A stretch of 64,000 bases of DNA from Trema orientale (Eukaryota; Streptophyta; Magnoliopsida; Rosales; Cannabaceae). Below the pieces are notes generated by a model. The model had not been told where the DNA came from. It worked only from the letters and a program-made list of their open reading frames with translations, and did not search any database. The stretch is taken from positions 5,396 through 69,395 of the forward strand of contig JXTC01000348.1 in the NCBI GenBank assembly GCA_002914845.1, given 5' to 3'. Made by a program: the position numbers and the translations under genes. Shown in pieces: positions 60,506 through 64,000 of this stretch (position 1 is its first letter; the number at the start of each line of letters is the position of its first letter).

Positions 60506-60526
60506 ATCACTTCTGTAGTAGTGAGT

Positions 60527-61857
60527 AGTTATAGACTCTTAATTATAATATTATATTCTTTAAAATAGATTGAAATACTTGTATCTTAGGAGCATGATAA
60601 AATGAGTAGCTAGAAATATAGCTGAGAGATATGGAATCCATTCTTTCCATTGGGAAGCTAGAAAGATGATTCCCTTGTGTATTGATTTAGGACTTGAACA
60701 GTTTGAGTACTTAATTTATAATAGATTTATAAATTAATTGTTCATTGGAGAATCAATGGTACACAAGGATAAAGATGTAATTGGAGAGATAAACGGAACA
60801 TGACCTAGCTCCAATTATGAATTATCTATCGAGGATTGAACTACATGTAATGATTAAATCGGTGGACTGCTTGCTGTTTTCTGAGTAAATTAATTCTGTA
60901 ACTTTAAGAGTGTAATTCCAGACTTTTAGTGGAGTAAACTGGAATTAATAAATTAGAAAATTTAATTAATTTTCATAATTTATTAGAGCCTAAATTATAA
61001 GTCCATAGGTCCCCAATTCCACCTCTTACAAACACTGTACTGGATATTATACTATTTCTGTTACTGCACACTTTGCTCAGATAAATTATTTGTCTACAAT
61101 AATTAATAATTAATTAACTAATTAATTTTAAATTAATTAATTTAAATTATGGAGAGATAAGTTTCCTAATTTGTTTAAATTTTGAATTTAAAAATATCTA
61201 ATTATCAGATAATTAGATAAATAGAGATTGGGAAACTGACTAAAAGTAAAGTACTCTTCCTTGAAGGAGTGAATTATCTGCTAGTATATATATATATATT
61301 AATTAGATTAAATAGATATATATATATATATATAAAGTTACGGTTATCTTATAAAAATAAAACGAGTTCACATTTTTTATAAAGATATATATATATATAT
61401 TAATTTGATTAATATATTACTTATTAAATAGTTTAATAAATATATATATATAAAGAAAACTCTAGCAGAAAAGAGATGAACTACGTATTATTTTCTACAG
61501 AGCCTCTATAAACTAGGAAAAAAAAGAAGAGAGTCTTCCTATTCACTGTAGAACAAACTCTTGCAATCTTATGTATTGAAAATATTGCAAGTGCCTAAAG
61601 TGTGAGTTTAAGAAATTGTATGCAACCTCACACATTTATCCAGTTCTACTGGAGGCTTGGATTAAAAGATCGTGATTTAGAAGACAGAAAGGCTAGGATC
61701 CGCTGATAGGTTATAAAAGGTATTAGATATATTCTCTTTGTATGTTTCTATTTGCTATGAATTAATACTATGCACTCATATAGTCAATTATTTTGAGAAA
61801 ATTTTTTATTGTTCCTTGGCCAATCTTCTGCCGTGAAAATCGTTTTAAAATCCAAGA
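60527..61857 (+). repeat. right part of the Angela-like 5' LTR
   Basis: Continuation of the LTR begun at 52355 after the CACTA insertion. It contains long (TA)n tracts (61288-61330, 61386-61400) and ends close to the PBS-like site. The terminal CA appears altered (TCCAAGA). Confidence 0.7.
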
Positions 61858-61859
61858 AT

Positions 61860-61873
61860 TTATACCAGAGCGG
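61860..61873 (+). other. primer-binding-like site of the Angela-like element
   Basis: TTATACCAGAGCGG resembles the plant copia PBS TTGGTATCAGAGC with changes, and sits where the LTR should end. Confidence 0.6.
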
Positions 61874-63586
61874 TTATATGAGTATATAATATTAATTATT
61901 TGTATGCATGAGTAGGTATTGCATTATTTTTTTATATGTATTTGATGATAAATGGATGAGTTATCATATGATGGATGTATGGTTGATATTTAGTCGTTAA
62001 TTATATAGTTCCTTAGGTTTTAATCTTTTACAATTTATTTTGATTAGATCAAAATATATAAACTCTAATTTCAGGTATAGACTTTATTGTATTTTTCTTT
62101 CTTTTTCCTTGTAATATACAAAAAAGATGATGGAGATATTTCCACTTGGAGTCAACACGATGTCCCAAAGAGCTCACAAAAAAAGAAACAGATCATATAT
62201 ATATATATGTATATATTTTTAAAGTTATATATATATATAAATAAACAAAAAAAAAGTTATAGTTTACACATTAGAAAAAAAAATACTTTTTTATATAATA
62301 TAATATATATGTGATATATATAACTTAATATATATTATATATATAGTTTACATATAATAAAAAAAAATTGGGCTCAGGCCCAAATGATTATTTAGATAAT
62401 CATATGGGCTAGGCTATTTTTGTAAAGTATTTACAAAAATATCACCTTTTACAAATCTAATTTGTAAAAATACTAAAAGAAGAAAGGAGGCCCAAGAAGA
62501 CCGGCAGATAACTTTCGTGTTTGTGTGCCTTTGACTCTTTGTAATTTTATTATTTTATTGGGTTGTAATTTCTTAAGAGACCTTGCCAAATATCATTATT
62601 ATTTTTTTTATTGTTATATTATATGTGATATGAATAACATGACCATGCATTATAACATACTATTCATTATACCCACTCATAGTCATTTTTGAACGTCATG
62701 CATACATGTTATATTCATGCTAAAATAGTTTAGTTAGAATATGACTAATTTAATTAGATTAAATAATTAAATAAGAATAAAAATTGAATAATGTGATTTA
62801 AGTTTCATAGTTAAATTTTGGTATTATCACACTTACTTAATTTAGGCTATCCTTATTAATTAGATTAATTAGATTAGCTAAATTATTCTTATAATAATAA
62901 ATTTAATTTTTTAGAAAATCTAGTAATTTACTGAGGACCAATAAGATTGGACTAATAGTTTAGCCTAGAAAATTATATTAGATAAAACAACTAGGTTAAA
63001 TTAAACATTAGATGTTTATTAGTAAAAACACATAAGATTTTATGATAATGAGTGGGAGAGGGGTATATGACAATATATCCCACGGTCTCCAATATTAATT
63101 AAGCACCGTGAGATTTAATTGGCATCTAGAGACGCTTAGATTTTGTCCTCCCTACAGAAGGTGTCTATTTAACTTAATAGTAAGGCTTAATTTCTAAGAG
63201 ATACGATTTTAGAATGTACTTCAAAATTGACCTACCCTACGGTGGCAATTTTGAATTAAGTTGTTAGAATCTGAAATAATGGGTCACACTCATGAGGATA
63301 CAATTAAACTGTTAATAGTATCTTGACCATAAAACGGTAGTTAGTAAATAAAAGAAAATATGAGATATTTTGATGTTTTATTTATTAATTGAGAATGTCT
63401 CAATTCAATTAATAATTATGTGACCTATCCTATGACGGCACCTAATTAGAGAAAATTAAATTATCGTAGAATTAGTAAATAAGTTTATATATTTAATTAC
63501 TTGCATCATGCATCACGTTTATTTCTTCGCATTCTTTGTGATATTTATTTTCAAATATGTTGAATGTTGTTTTATTTATTTAATTT
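61874..63586 (+). other. long leader of the Angela-like element, no gene
   Basis: About 1.7 kb of AT-rich sequence between PBS and gag, with (TA)n tracts at 62190-62345. Unusually long for this lineage, suggesting an unrecognised insertion or expansion. Confidence 0.5.
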
Positions 63587-64000
63587 TAGCAAACATATCA
63601 ACCTCGAATCCCATTATTGCTTTACTCGCAAATGAAAAATTAACTGGAGATAATTTTATTAAGTAGAAAAGTAATATGAATATCGTGCTTGTTAGTAAAG
63701 ACTACCAGTTTGTGTTTATGGAGGAATGTTTTCTGCAACTCGCTGCTAATGCTAGTGAAAAATGGACTCATGCCAATAATAAAACTCACTGCTACATGTT
63801 AGTAAGCACGACCGACGTGCTTAGAGCTAAGCACGAAAAGATGGAGATTGCTTATGAGATAATAAAGTCACTTTAGGCTATGTTTGGTGATGAGTGATTA
63901 ATTCACTCACAAATCAAGTATCATTCACTCAAATATTTGTAAGTTCTCAAGCATTTTTGGTGATTTGATGTGTTTTTACTTTATTTTTATAGTTCTCTTG
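63587..64000 (+). pseudogene. Angela-like copia gag, 5' part
   Basis: Reads ANISTSNPIIALLANEKLTG, the typical Angela-lineage gag start, but the methionine codon is missing (TTAGCAAAC where ATGGCAAAC would be expected). After NFIK there is a TAG at 63664-63666 in the place of the conserved Trp of the gag motif. The open stretch 63676-63876 follows with MNIVLVSKDYQFVFMEECF, KTHCYMLVSTTDVLRAKHE and MEIAYEIIKSL, then a further TAG (63874) and a TGA in …AMFGDE. Gag forms the particle shell of the retroelement; this copy is not expected to work. It runs off the window. Confidence 0.85.

Larger units (their letters stand above)
52802..60523 (+). mobile_element. CACTA (En/Spm) transposon, autonomous-type, decayed
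   Basis: 7,722 bases with inverted ends (left CACTACTAGAAAAATGAT; right, other strand, CACTACTACAGAAGTGAT) and an exact 3-base duplication AGT (52799-52801, 60524-60526). It has subterminal repeat arrays at both ends and a tnp2-type transposase gene with introns. Stops in the gene and a 1.6-kb insertion inside it make it unable to move itself, but the ends look intact enough to be mobilised by a related transposase. Confidence 0.95.
52355..64000 (+). mobile_element. Angela-like Ty1/copia element, 5' part, off the right edge
   Basis: The LTR starts TGTTAGGGTTTATGCCC at 52355 and ends near 61857, followed by a PBS-like sequence and gag remnants from 63587. The LTR is split by a CACTA transposon (52802-60523); without it the LTR is ~1.8 kb, like the Angela-type solo LTRs here. 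Pol and the 3' LTR are outside the window. Confidence 0.85.

Noticed and set aside
1-64000. tRNA or rRNA genes
   Set aside because: No A/B box pairs with a plausible cloverleaf and no rRNA-like stretch were recognised; the GTTCGA-like strings belong to LTR blocks.

Overview
The window is nuclear DNA of a flowering plant, most likely a eudicot. The signs are one intron-containing plant-specific NAC transcription factor gene, high A+T, plant Ty3/gypsy lineages (Tekay-like chromovirus, Athila/Tat-like), plant Ty1/copia lineages (SIRE-like and Angela-like), CACTA transposons and CACTA-type MITEs. I could not fix the species from the sequence alone. There is one assembly gap (39984-40660) and two single Ns (15102, 37791).

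Layout. 1-10480 is a nest read mainly on the minus strand. A Tekay-like gypsy fragment (1-1738) sits in the integrase of an Athila-like element (1739-7933), which itself cuts a plus-strand SIRE-like copia (7939-10478). 10480-13432 holds an inverted copia gag scrap, a ~38-bp minisatellite and an orphan LTR/primer-binding site. 13433-15214 is a non-autonomous CACTA element with a TTA target duplication. 15847-17784 is a solo gypsy LTR with an exact AAATA duplication. 18390-21965 has no supported gene. 21966-33800 is a mosaic of Tekay-like LTRs in both orientations, a decayed pol, two nested Athila/Tat-type solo LTRs, a MITE and a 252-bp tandem duplication.

34916-38084 is the only convincing host gene, a four-exon NAC-domain transcription factor of 348 residues. 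38767-49350 is a structurally complete Tekay-like element (LTRs, PBS, a single gag-pol frame, PPT, ACTAA duplication) that is dead: 13 premature stops and several altered catalytic residues. Its 5' LTR carries an Angela-type solo LTR containing the assembly gap. A second copy of that solo LTR lies inverted at 50159-51966. From 52355 to the right edge is an Angela-like copia whose 5' LTR is split by a 7.7-kb CACTA transposon (52802-60523, AGT duplication). That CACTA in turn has a solo LTR inserted in its tnp2 gene.

I found no evidence of a novel multi-gene system. The points most worth following are the ordered nests with readable target duplications, the gap whose content can be inferred from a sister copy, the GCGCC-rich arrays shared by different elements, the ACGTGG-dense subterminal arrays of the CACTA element, two independent LTR-start/pol fusions, and the substitution-only decay of the complete gypsy element.
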